Source: an uncultured Solirubrobacterales bacterium (GTDB lineage: Bacteria > Actinomycetota > Thermoleophilia > Solirubrobacterales > Solirubrobacteraceae). Taken from it: DNA of 20,212 bases. Position numbers and translations under genes: made by a program. The stretch spans positions 1 to 20,212 of the forward strand of contig CAJBXY010000093.1 of NCBI GenBank assembly GCA_903959665.1, written 5' to 3'. Below are positions 1 to 8,360 of the stretch, piece after piece. Every line of letters starts with the position of its first letter. Position 1 is the stretch's first letter. The notes under the pieces are model-generated. The model saw nothing but the letters and a program-made list of their open reading frames with translations, had not been told where the DNA came from and did not search any database.

Positions 1-2019
1 ATCGATCGTCTCGGCTGCCAGCAGGTACCAAGCGGTTACGGCGTCGCGCTGGCCAATCCGGTGGCAGCGGTCCTCGGCCTGCTCATGCATCGCTGGCGTC
101 CACTCCAGCTCAAGGAAGGCGACGTTCGAGGCCCGCGTCAGCGTGATTCCCTGAGCCGCGACGCGTGTTGCGCAGATTATTAGCTGCGGCCCATCCGGCT
201 CCTGAAACGCGTCGATCGCTCTCTGGCGCGCGGCGGCGCTGTCGCTGCCGACGAGGTGCACGGCATTGGGAAAGCGTTCGATTACCGCTTGCTGCACCTC
301 GCGGTGGCGGGCGAAGACGACGAGCGCCTCACCCGAGGCGAGGAAGTCGTGGATCCATCCGAGCGCGCCGTCGAGCTTGCCGCTGCCGGCCAGCCGCTGC
401 AGCACGCCTAGCTGGGCGAGCCGCTCGGCGCGCAGCGTTGCGGCGATCTTGGCGTCGAGCTCGCTTAGATCGAGCGGCTGGTCGCGCAGCCAAGCGATGA
501 TGTCGGTTTCAGCCTTGCGGTACTCGGCGCGGTTGGTCAGTGCGATCGGCACAATGCTGCGTCGTTTGGCCGGAAGCTGAGGCAGTACGTCGGCTTTGAC
601 GCGGCGCAGGAAACAGTGGCGGCGAAGGTGCCAATGAAGCCGCTCCTCGCTGCGCGAATGGTCGGGGCCGAAGCGGCGAGCGAACTGCGCGCCGGAACCG
701 AAGTCGTCGAGCCGGCCGATCACGCGCAGCTGCGCAATCAGCTCCTCGGCGTGGTTGAGCACAGGAGTGCCGGTCAATGCCAAGCGCAGGCCGTCGTCGG
801 GGATCACGCTCGCCAGCCGGCGCACAGCCTGGGTTCGTTTGGCACGCGGGTTCTTGCAGTAGTGCGACTCGTCGATGATCAGCGCCTTTGGCCTACGGCG
901 CGCCAACTGCTCGCCGTGGGCGGCGACGATCTCGTAGTTGAGAATTGTGATGTCGGCCTGCGGCGAGACTGCCGAGCGGCCTTCGACAACGGCGAACGAG
1001 CGGTGCGGCAGCCAGCGCTCGGCCTCGCGCGCCCAAACCAGCTTGATCGAGGCCGGGCAGACGACCACGGCGGGGTATGCATCGTCGGCCTCAATCGTCG
1101 CCAGTGCCTCGATCGTCTTGCCGAGCCCCTGCTCGTCTGCGATCAGCGTGCGGCGCGCTTCGAGCGCGTAACGGACGCCGGCCCACTGGAACGGCTCAAG
1201 CGTGCCGCCGAGCCGTTCGGCTAGCCCCTCGATCGGCTCCGCCGTCGTCGCCTTCGACTGCCTCACGGCCGCCGCCGCTGCGGCGTGCTCTTCGCGCAGG
1301 CTGCGCAGCACTGGCCCAGCCTCCCCGGTCACGCCAACCTCGTGTAGCGCGATGAACTCGTCGAGCTGCTCCACCAGCCACGGGTCTATCGGCACCGTCC
1401 GCGTTCCCGCCGAGGCCGGCATCCGCTCAAAAGCGATTCCCGTCTCTAGATCCCAAAGCACATTGAGGCGCAGATAATCGGCGTCGACCCGTTTGATCAG
1501 CTCAAGCTGAGCTGGGGGAGGCTGGCGCCCTACTTCAAGCTCGGTAAGGCAGCGCGCGGCGCCGGCGTCGAGCCGCGCCGAACGCTGCTCACTGATGATC
1601 GCCGCGTTGGCCTGCGTTAGCTCAACCAGTGTCGCTCCGTCTTCGGCCTCGACCGAGCCTTCGAGCAGCTCAGTCGGGACGGTTCCGGCGCGAGTCGTAA
1701 GCGCCCACCAGCCGCGGCCGTCGTAGCGGCGCGTGCTGACCGTTCCAATCCACCTGCGCTCAACTGCGCGGATCCAAGTATCAACCTCTTTGCTGGCCGT
1801 CAGCTCCGGGAAGCGGGCGAGCACGTCGGCGACGTGAAGCGCAGCCCAGTCGTCGGTCGGCGCCCACCATTCGCGCCGATCCCAGTCGAAACGGCGCTGC
1901 GGGATCGCTCTGACCAGCTCCACAATCTGCGCGTCGTAGGGGAATGCGAGCACGACGATCTCGCCGTTCTCGTCGCTATTGCGAAGTTCCACGTTCGCTC
2001 TGTCATCTGCCAGCTCCAC
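1..2019 (-). CDS. SNF2-family DNA-dependent ATPase, HARP/SMARCAL1-like (C-terminus cut by window edge)
   Basis: 673 residues are visible; the end lies beyond base 1. Helicase motifs read in order: Walker A DEQGLGKT (Lys301), DESH (383-386) for motif II, TGTP (416-419) for motif III, a C-terminal RecA lobe, and motif VI QAEDRCHRIGQ (647-657). The DESH box and this form of motif VI are typical of the SMARCAL1/ZRANB3-like branch of SNF2 proteins. Residues 28-54 (YDAQIVEL...RRFDWDRREWW) resemble the HARP element that gives SMARCAL1 its annealing activity, so a role in remodelling or rewinding branched DNA is inferred. The frame has no ATG before codon 200; GTG at 2019 is the most upstream start before the in-frame stop at 2065-2067. 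GTG at 1992 is a possible later start. The gene is divergent from the GMC gene. The protein is surely an SNF2 ATPase; the HARP assignment is less certain. Confidence 0.9.
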   Translation of the reverse strand, partial: MELADDRANVELRNSDENGEIVVLAFPYDAQIVELVRAIPQRRFDWDRREWWAPTDDWAALHVADVLARFPELTASKEVDTWIRAVERRWIGTVSTRRYDGRGWWALTTRAGTVPTELLEGSVEAEDGATLVELTQANAAIISEQRSARLDAGAARCLTELEVGRQPPPAQLELIKRVDADYLRLNVLWDLETGIAFERMPASAGTRTVPIDPWLVEQLDEFIALHEVGVTGEAGPVLRSLREEHAAAAAAVRQSKATTAEPIEGLAERLGGTLEPFQWAGVRYALEARRTLIADEQGLGKTIEALATIEADDAYPAVVVCPASIKLVWAREAERWLPHRSFAVVEGRSAVSPQADITILNYEIVAAHGEQLARRRPKALIIDESHYCKNPRAKRTQAVRRLASVIPDDGLRLALTGTPVLNHAEELIAQLRVIGRLDDFGSGAQFARRFGPDHSRSEERLHWHLRRHCFLRRVKADVLPQLPAKRRSIVPIALTNRAEYRKAETDIIAWLRDQPLDLSELDAKIAATLRAERLAQLGVLQRLAGSGKLDGALGWIHDFLASGEALVVFARHREVQQAVIERFPNAVHLVGSDSAAARQRAIDAFQEPDGPQLIICATRVAAQGITLTRASNVAFLELEWTPAMHEQAEDRCHRIGQRDAVTAWYLLAAETID

Positions 2020-2025
2020 ATGCTC

Positions 2026-2031
2026 AAGGTA
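2026..2031 (-). promoter_or_regulatory. Candidate -10 hexamer for the SNF2 gene
   Basis: On the minus strand TACCTT ends 6 nt before the GTG start at 2019. No convincing Shine-Dalgarno is present; a G5 run lies 12 nt from the start, which is rather far. This fits a leaderless or nearly leaderless transcript. No -35 box is obvious. Confidence 0.3.
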
Positions 2032-2086
2032 CCCCCGCAGCGCACGGCGGTGGCACTGGCAGGGTTAGTGCGATACAGATACTCCA

Positions 2087-3676
2087 ATGAGCGACGCTGA
2101 TTATCTAATTGTTGGAGCCGGTTCGGCCGGCTGCGTGCTGGCCAATCGCCTCTCTGAGGATCCTTCGGTCAAGGTGGTCCTGCTTGAGGCCGGCGGCTCC
2201 AACCGTCACCCCAGCGTGATGATCCCAGCCGCCTTCGCCGAGCAGTTCCGCAGCAAGCGCGACTGGGCGTTTGAAACCGATCCTGAGCCCGGCTGCGACG
2301 GCCGCGAGATTTTCGTTCCGCGCGGCAAAGGCCTCGGCGGCTCAAGCGCGATGAACGCGATGCTTTACGTTCGTGGCCGGCCGCTCGACTACGACCTTTG
2401 GGAGGCGGAAGGCTGCACTGGCTGGGGCTGGAACGACGTTCAGCCTTACTTCCTCAAGTCCGAAGACAACTCGCGCGGCACCTCCGAGCACCACGCCGTC
2501 GGCGGCCCGCAGCGGGTCGAGGACGCCCGCTCGCCGCGCTCGCTGACGCGCGACTTCATCGCCAGCGCGGAAGCGATCGGAATCCCCTTCATCGACGATT
2601 ACAACGGCCCTGAGCAGGACGGTGTTGCCGAGGTTCAAGTGACGCAGCGCGGCGGCCGCCGCTGGAGCACCGCCGACGGTTATCTAAAACCGGTCAAAGG
2701 CCGCGAGAACTTGGAAGTGATCACAGGCGCGAGCGTTCAGCGCGTCGAGCTTGAGGGCAAGCGCGCGGTCGGCGTGAGCTATCTCGACGGCCGTGGCCGC
2801 GAGCAGCTGATCACGGCATCGCGCGACGTGATCCTCGCCGCCGGCGCGATCGGTTCGCCGCAGATCCTGATGCTCTCGGGGATCGGCCCGGCCGACCACC
2901 TCGCCGAGGTTGGCGTTGAGCTCCGTCATGACCTGCCGGGAGTCGGCGCAAACCTCCACGACCATCCGTCGCTGGTTTGCACGTGGGATCTCCCCGGCGG
3001 CGGCTCATTGGCCGACGCAGAGAAGCCAAAGGCGATGCTGGAGTGGCTGCTTCGCCGCAGCGGCCCGCTCTCATCGAGCGTTGCCGAAGCGTTCGCCTTC
3101 GTTCGCAGCCGTCCTGGGCTGCCCGCGCCTGACCTCCAGTTCCACTTTGCTCCGGCCTACTTCGTAGACCACGGCGCCACGACCTACGACGGTCACGCGC
3201 TGACGATCGCTCCCGTGTTGATCTCGCCGAAGAGTCGCGGCCACCTGGCGCTGCGCTCGGCCGACCCGAGCGCGCCGCCGCGGATCCTGACCAACATGCT
3301 GGTCGAGCCAGAGGATGTCGCGGCGATGGTCGCCGGCGTAAAGATTGCGCGCGAGATCGCGTCAACTGGGCCGTTGAAGGATCTCGTCGGGGCCGAGCTG
3401 CTGCCTGGTTCACCGGTGACCGATGACGACGACATCGCCGCCGATCTGCGTCGCCGCGTTGAGACGCTCTACCACCCTGTCGGCACCTGCCGGATGGGCA
3501 GCGACGAGGGCGCGGTGGTTGACCCGCAGACGCGCGTCCGTGGGATTGAAGGGCTGCGCGTCGTTGACGCTTCGATCATGCCGCTGATTCCCGGAGGCAA
3601 CACCAACGCCCCGACGATCATGGTCGCCGAACGGGCTGCCGACCTGATCCGCGAAGAGAGCTTCGTCACCGCCTAA
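2087..3676 (+). CDS. GMC-family FAD-dependent alcohol dehydrogenase/oxidase (choline dehydrogenase-like)
   Basis: The 529-residue protein has the GMC family's usual length. It opens with an FAD-binding GAGSAG (10-15) and Glu34 at the end of the second strand. It carries GMC signature 1 (PRGKGLGGSSAMN, from 78) and signature 2 (GAIGSPQILMLSGIGP, from 253). Near the C-terminus are the catalytic His463 (YHPVGTCRMG) and Asn507 (NTNAPT), the spacing seen in choline oxidase. The family oxidises an alcohol to an aldehyde with FAD; substrates range from choline to long-chain alcohols and polyethers and cannot be read from sequence. No signal peptide is seen. Three acyl-CoA dehydrogenases follow on the same strand, which hints at alcohol or side-chain catabolism rather than glycine betaine synthesis; no betaine aldehyde dehydrogenase is nearby. 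The ATG at 2087 has no Shine-Dalgarno; a weak GATACA lies 9 nt upstream. Confidence 0.9.
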   Translation: MSDADYLIVGAGSAGCVLANRLSEDPSVKVVLLEAGGSNRHPSVMIPAAFAEQFRSKRDWAFETDPEPGCDGREIFVPRGKGLGGSSAMNAMLYVRGRPLDYDLWEAEGCTGWGWNDVQPYFLKSEDNSRGTSEHHAVGGPQRVEDARSPRSLTRDFIASAEAIGIPFIDDYNGPEQDGVAEVQVTQRGGRRWSTADGYLKPVKGRENLEVITGASVQRVELEGKRAVGVSYLDGRGREQLITASRDVILAAGAIGSPQILMLSGIGPADHLAEVGVELRHDLPGVGANLHDHPSLVCTWDLPGGGSLADAEKPKAMLEWLLRRSGPLSSSVAEAFAFVRSRPGLPAPDLQFHFAPAYFVDHGATTYDGHALTIAPVLISPKSRGHLALRSADPSAPPRILTNMLVEPEDVAAMVAGVKIAREIASTGPLKDLVGAELLPGSPVTDDDDIAADLRRRVETLYHPVGTCRMGSDEGAVVDPQTRVRGIEGLRVVDASIMPLIPGGNTNAPTIMVAERAADLIREESFVTA

Positions 3677-3681
3677 GCGGC

Positions 3682-3699
3682 CGCGGCGGGCGCGCCGCG
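3682..3699 (+). terminator. Possible G+C hairpin after the GMC gene
   Basis: A perfect 7-bp stem (CGCGGCG / CGCCGCG, 3682-3688 with 3693-3699) with a GGCG loop begins 6 nt after the GMC stop codon. There is no T-tract, so it could be a weak terminator, an mRNA 3'-end stabiliser, or chance in G+C-rich DNA. Confidence 0.3.
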
Positions 3700-3717
3700 A
3701 CCCAACTGACCGTTCGG

Positions 3718-3723
3718 TAAGGT
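3718..3723 (+). promoter_or_regulatory. Possible -10 hexamer for the acyl-CoA dehydrogenase operon
   Basis: TAAGGT lies 28 nt before the ATG at 3752. Together with the hairpin at 3682-3699 it could give the ACAD genes their own start, with a leader of about 20 nt carrying GGAG at 3744-3747. No -35 box is clear. Confidence 0.25.
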
Positions 3724-3751
3724 CAGCTCCAGCGACCTCGATTGGAGCCTG

Positions 3752-4888
3752 ATGGACCTGACATTCAACGAGTCTGAGAGCGCATTTCGTGATGAGCTGC
3801 GCGCTTGGATTAAGGCCAACCACCCCGGTGACGAGCCGGCCGGAGAGGACGAGGGTTACGCCTTTCGCCGCGAATGGCAGCGCCAGCTTTATGAGGCAGG
3901 CTGGGCCGCAGTTCACTGGCCAACCGAGTACGGCGGCCGCGACGCAACGCTGGTAGAGGCAGCGATCTTTAACGAGGAGCTGGCCCGCGCCCGCGCGCCG
4001 TTCCCAGCAAACGTGCTCGGCCTGCTGCTCGCCGGCCCGACGCTGATGATCTGGGGCGACGATGAGCAGAAGCAGCGCTACCTCGACCCGATCATGTCGG
4101 GCGAGGAGATCTGGTGCCAAGGCTTCTCCGAGCCGGAGGCCGGCTCCGACCTCGCCTCGCTGAAGTCAAAGGCCGTCCGTGACGGCGACGACTGGCTCGT
4201 CACCGGCCAGAAGGTTTGGACCAGCGGCGCCCAGTATTCGAAGTGGTGCATGCTCGTCGCTCGGACCGACTTCGACGCGCCCAAGCACAAGGGCCTCACC
4301 TACTTCATTCTCGACATGGAGCAGGAGGGGGTTGAGGTTCGGCCGCTGCGCCAGATCACCGGCGACCCGGAGTTCAATGAGCTCTTTCTCGAGAACGCAC
4401 GGATTCCAGCCGCCAACGTCGTCGGCGGCGAAGGCAACGGTTGGACGGTTGCCTTGACGACGCTGATGAACGAGCGCGCCGGCTTGGCTTTCGGGCTGCA
4501 GGTCGGGATGAAGGTGGCGCTCGATGAGCTGACCGAGGAGCTGGCCGCCAGCGGCAAGCTAGACGATCCGATGATCGCCGATGAACTGGGCGCGCTGCAC
4601 ATCAAGTGCGAGATCCTGCGCCTGACCGCCTACCGCGGCCTGACGGCGACGATGAAGTACGGCCAGCCGGGCCCGGAAGGCTCGCTCACGAAGTGGATGT
4701 GGTCGCAGGGGAACCAAGAGCTGATGCAGTTCGCAACCAAGGCGCTCGGGCCACAGGCCTTGACCGGCGGTTCAAGCTGGGGCCGCGCGATGCTGCGCTC
4801 TCGCGGCAACTCAATCGAAGGCGGCACCACAGAGGTGCTCAAGAACATCATCGCTGAGCGTGTGCTCGGCCTTCCGAGGAAGAAGTAG
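3752..4888 (+). CDS. Acyl-CoA dehydrogenase, catalytic type (FadE-like)
   Basis: The 378-residue protein is a full-length acyl-CoA dehydrogenase: a helical N-terminal domain, a middle beta domain with the FAD/substrate motif GFSEPEAGSDLASL and VTGQKVWTSGA, and a helical C-terminal domain. It would introduce an alpha,beta double bond into an acyl-CoA and pass electrons to ETF. In the C-terminal segment NSIEGGTTEVLKN, Glu356 lies where MCAD has its catalytic base (YEGT), so the subunit should be active. GGAG ends 4 nt before the ATG. The next ACAD starts 10 nt after the stop. In Mycobacterium tuberculosis, adjacent pairs such as FadE28-FadE29 form heterotetramers acting on steroid side chains; a similar pairing with the next gene is inferred. 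The substrate is unknown. Confidence 0.92.
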   Translation: MDLTFNESESAFRDELRAWIKANHPGDEPAGEDEGYAFRREWQRQLYEAGWAAVHWPTEYGGRDATLVEAAIFNEELARARAPFPANVLGLLLAGPTLMIWGDDEQKQRYLDPIMSGEEIWCQGFSEPEAGSDLASLKSKAVRDGDDWLVTGQKVWTSGAQYSKWCMLVARTDFDAPKHKGLTYFILDMEQEGVEVRPLRQITGDPEFNELFLENARIPAANVVGGEGNGWTVALTTLMNERAGLAFGLQVGMKVALDELTEELAASGKLDDPMIADELGALHIKCEILRLTAYRGLTATMKYGQPGPEGSLTKWMWSQGNQELMQFATKALGPQALTGGSSWGRAMLRSRGNSIEGGTTEVLKNIIAERVLGLPRKK

Positions 4889-4898
4889 GGGATTAGAG

Positions 4899-5917
4899 AT
4901 GAACTTCGATTTCACAGAAGACCAGCACGAGATCAAGCGCACGGCGCGCGAGCTGCTGGCGAAGCGCTCAGGCCTTGAACAGGTCCGCGAAGCGGCCGAA
5001 GGCGAGGCTTACGACGAGTCGCTCTTCACTGAGCTGCGCGAACTCGGTTGGACGGGGATCGCGATCGACGAGCAGTACGGCGGCGCCGGCCTCGGCGTCG
5101 TTGAGCTGATGATTCTCTGCGAGGAGCTCGGCTACGCGCTCGCCGCGTCACCGTTCCTAGCGAACGCGCTCGGCGGTTTGATGATTGAGCACGCCGGTAG
5201 CGACGAGCAGCGCGCCAAGTGGCTGCCGGGAATTGCTTCCGGCGAGGCGACGGCAACCGTCGCGTTCGCCAGCGGCGCTGCCAGCGAGGTGGTTCCTGAT
5301 GCCGACGGCGCCGCGGTGATCGTTCTGATCGAGGGCGACGCGGCAACGCTGATCGCCCGCGGCGAAGCTGAGGTTGAGCCGGTCTCGACGATTGACCCGA
5401 CTCGCCGCTACGCGCGCGTGACCGCTAACGGAGGCGAACCGCTTGCCGGTGACGTTGCCGGCGCGCTTGCCCGCGCCGAAGTCGCACTCTCGGCTGAGAT
5501 GGTTGGAATTGCGCAGCGAACGCAAGAGATGGGGATTGAGTACGCCAAAGAGCGCAAACAGTTCGACACGCCGATCGGCGCCTTTCAAGCCGTCTCGCAT
5601 CGCTGCGCACAGATGCTCTTCGACACCGAGGGCGCTCGTTCAGCGACCTACTTCGGTGGCTGGGCGGCCGACGCCGACCCGTCGCAGCTGGCGCTCGCCT
5701 CAGCGATCGCGAAGGCTGCGGCCTGCGAGGCAGCGATCTCGGTGACCGCTTCCTCAATTCAGATTCACGGCGGAATCGGCTTCACCTGGGAGGCCGACGT
5801 GCACTGGTTCTTCAAACGCGCACAGCTCGACGCCGCGATGCTCGGCGGCGCCAGCAAGCAGCGCGCCCGCGTGACGCAGCTAACCGCCGCCTCGCTGGCA
5901 TCTGCCGGAGCGGCCTG

Positions 5918-5918
<1 letters not shown>
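4899..5918 (+). CDS. Acyl-CoA dehydrogenase-like subunit lacking the classical catalytic Glu
   Basis: The 339-residue protein has the acyl-CoA dehydrogenase fold: N-terminal MNFDFTEDQHEIKRTARELL, EQYGGAGLGVVEL, and a C-terminal domain with KERKQFDTPIGAFQ and IQIHGGIGFTWEADVHWFFK. The middle domain is short and lacks the usual TEPxAGSD motif. Counting from His290 of HGGIGF against the YGGNGF of MCAD without gaps, the residue at the YEGT glutamate is Leu315 (AAMLGGAS). It therefore probably serves as the non-catalytic partner of the ACAD just upstream, as in two-gene ACADs of steroid degraders. A base on helix G, as in isovaleryl-CoA dehydrogenase, is not excluded, since acidic residues lie close by. 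The start is ATG 4899, preceded by AGGGGA; an upstream in-frame ATG at 4860 lies inside the previous gene and would add 13 residues without family resemblance. Its stop overlaps the next ATG (TGATG). Confidence 0.87.
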
Positions 5919-7129
<1,211 letters not shown>

Positions 7130-7134
7130 TTCGC

Positions 7135-7713
7135 TTAGCCGCGACGGCGGTCGAGCGCGGCGCAAGTTAGTTTCGCCAGCACGATCCCCGAGAGAGTGCC
7201 GGCGAGCACGTCGCCGGGGTAGTGAACGCCGGTGTGAACCCGCGAGTAGGCGACGGCAGCGGCCGGTAGCGCCAATAGCGCGCCCGCAGCGGGCATCACG
7301 TGGCCAACCCCGATCGCGAAGGCGAATGCAGAGGCCGAGTGGCCGGAAGGGAAGGAGGTTGAGCTCGGCATTGAAACGTGCCGCTCTTCAATCACGCCGA
7401 TCGCCGCGCGGTCAGGGCGGCGACGCTTGCTGAGCGGCTTCATCGCGACGTTGACGACCGTCGACGCCGCCGTGATCGAGGCGATTCCATAGAGCGCTGC
7501 GCGTCGTCCTCGGCGGCCGCCAAAGAGCGACAACAGGGCGGCGCTGGCAACCCACGGCTTCGAGAGGTTGGCGGCGTCGGAGATCAGCGCCATCGGGCCG
7601 TCGAGCGACGGCGTCGAGCTGGCAGCGATCGCGGCGTAGAGCGCTGCGTCGAGGCGGTGGGCCTCGGCAAGCAGCCCGTTTGCCGAACCGGAGTTTTCGT
7701 CTGCTGTAGTCAC
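7135..7713 (-). CDS. PAP2-superfamily membrane phosphatase
   Basis: The 192-residue protein carries all three parts of the PAP2/acid phosphatase signature: Lys92 to Arg99-Pro100 (KPLSKRRRP), SFPSGH at 120-125, and Ser157-Arg158 with His164 and Asp168 (SRVHTGVHYPGD). His125 and His164 are the expected catalytic histidines. Several hydrophobic stretches (about 55-65, 73-90, 127-155, 169-186) point to an integral membrane protein. Family members dephosphorylate polyprenyl, phosphatidate or decaprenyl-phosphoribose phosphates; the substrate cannot be told here, although an envelope lipid is likely. Translation starts at GTG 7713. It is divergent from the histidine phosphatase gene across 41 bp and convergent with the third ACAD. 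Confidence 0.9.
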   Translation of the reverse strand: MTTADENSGSANGLLAEAHRLDAALYAAIAASSTPSLDGPMALISDAANLSKPWVASAALLSLFGGRRGRRAALYGIASITAASTVVNVAMKPLSKRRRPDRAAIGVIEERHVSMPSSTSFPSGHSASAFAFAIGVGHVMPAAGALLALPAAAVAYSRVHTGVHYPGDVLAGTLSGIVLAKLTCAALDRRRG

Positions 7714-7721
7714 CGACAGCG

Positions 7722-7727
7722 ATCTTA
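7722..7727 (-). promoter_or_regulatory. Candidate -10 of the PAP2 gene (leaderless)
   Basis: On the minus strand TAAGAT is followed by 8 nt and then the GTG start; there is no Shine-Dalgarno. Its expected -35 zone, about 7745-7750, overlaps the -10 of the divergent phosphatase gene. Confidence 0.45.
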
Positions 7728-7741
7728 GGGGCGCCAGCCCG

Positions 7742-7747
7742 TAGGAT
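7742..7747 (+). promoter_or_regulatory. Candidate -10 of the histidine phosphatase gene (leaderless)
   Basis: TAGGAT is followed by 7 nt (CTCCGCT) and the GTG at 7755, with no Shine-Dalgarno between. The geometry predicts a transcript starting at or next to the start codon. Confidence 0.45.
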
Positions 7748-7754
7748 CTCCGCT

Positions 7755-8342
7755 GTGCCTACCAACGAAGCCACCGTCGTCCTGCTGCGCCACGGCGAAA
7801 CCGAATGGTCGTTGAACGGTCGCCATACCGGCCTGAGCGACATTGAGCTGACCGAAAACGGCCGCAACGAGGCGCGCGAGGCGGGCGAGCGGCTTGCCGG
7901 GATGAAGTTTGATCACGTTCTCACAAGCCCGCTAAAGCGCGCCCGTGATACCTGCGAGCTGGCCGGCTACGGTGCCGGCGCGCAGGTCACCGATGAGCTG
8001 ACCGAATGGAATTACGGCGAGTACGAAGGAATCACAACAGTCGAGATTCAGGAGAAGCGCCCCGGCTGGTGGCTCTTCTCTGACGGCTGCCCTGGCGGCG
8101 AGAGCGCAGCCGATGTAGGCAACCGCGTTGATCCGCTGATTGAGCGCGCCAGCAAGGCTGGCGGAAGTTGGCTCTTCGTAGCTCACGGCCACGTCCTGCG
8201 CGTGGTCGGGGCTCGATGGGCGGGCCTTCCTGCACACGAAGCGTCGGCTTTGCTGCTCGGAACGGCAGCGATCTGCGTGCTCGGTCATGAGCACGGGCGC
8301 CCGGCGCTGAAGCATTGGAACGAGACCGGCTCGCTCTCCTAG
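7755..8342 (+). CDS. Histidine phosphatase superfamily protein (phosphoglycerate mutase-like)
   Basis: The 195-residue protein has the branch 1 histidine phosphatase core: LLRHGETEW with Arg12 and phospho-accepting His13, SPLKRARDT with Arg62, an acidic LTEWNYGEYEG region (Glu84), and the second histidine His144 in VAHGHVLRV. The length and the EWNYGEYEG form match the small, broad-specificity CobC/PhoE/GpmB-like phosphatases more than true phosphoglycerate mutase. It is probably cytoplasmic, as no signal peptide is visible. Translation starts at GTG 7755, directly downstream of a -10-like hexamer. A sulfatase gene starts 18 nt after its stop, but that gene has its own -10-like element, so co-transcription is uncertain. 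The substrate is not known. Confidence 0.88.
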   Translation: MPTNEATVVLLRHGETEWSLNGRHTGLSDIELTENGRNEAREAGERLAGMKFDHVLTSPLKRARDTCELAGYGAGAQVTDELTEWNYGEYEGITTVEIQEKRPGWWLFSDGCPGGESAADVGNRVDPLIERASKAGGSWLFVAHGHVLRVVGARWAGLPAHEASALLLGTAAICVLGHEHGRPALKHWNETGSLS

Positions 8343-8346
8343 GCGG

Positions 8347-8352
8347 TACGGT
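8347..8352 (+). promoter_or_regulatory. Candidate -10 of the sulfatase gene
   Basis: TACGGT lies in the 18-nt gap after the phosphatase stop and is followed by 8 nt before ATG 8361. No strong Shine-Dalgarno is present; AGGCGG at 8341-8346 is too far from the start. Confidence 0.35.
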
Positions 8353-8360
8353 AAACATTG

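Noticed and set aside
616..1224. 202-codon plus-strand frame inside the SNF2 gene
   Set aside because: The minus strand here encodes SNF2 motifs I to III; the plus frame has no recognisable domain.
3410..4120. 236-codon minus-strand frame across the GMC/ACAD junction
   Set aside because: It spans two clear genes on the other strand and their intergenic region; no domain is visible.
4860..4898. Earlier in-frame ATG for the second ACAD
   Set aside because: It lies within the end of the first ACAD; ATG 4899 has a good ribosome site and starts with the family's usual MNFDFTEDQ.
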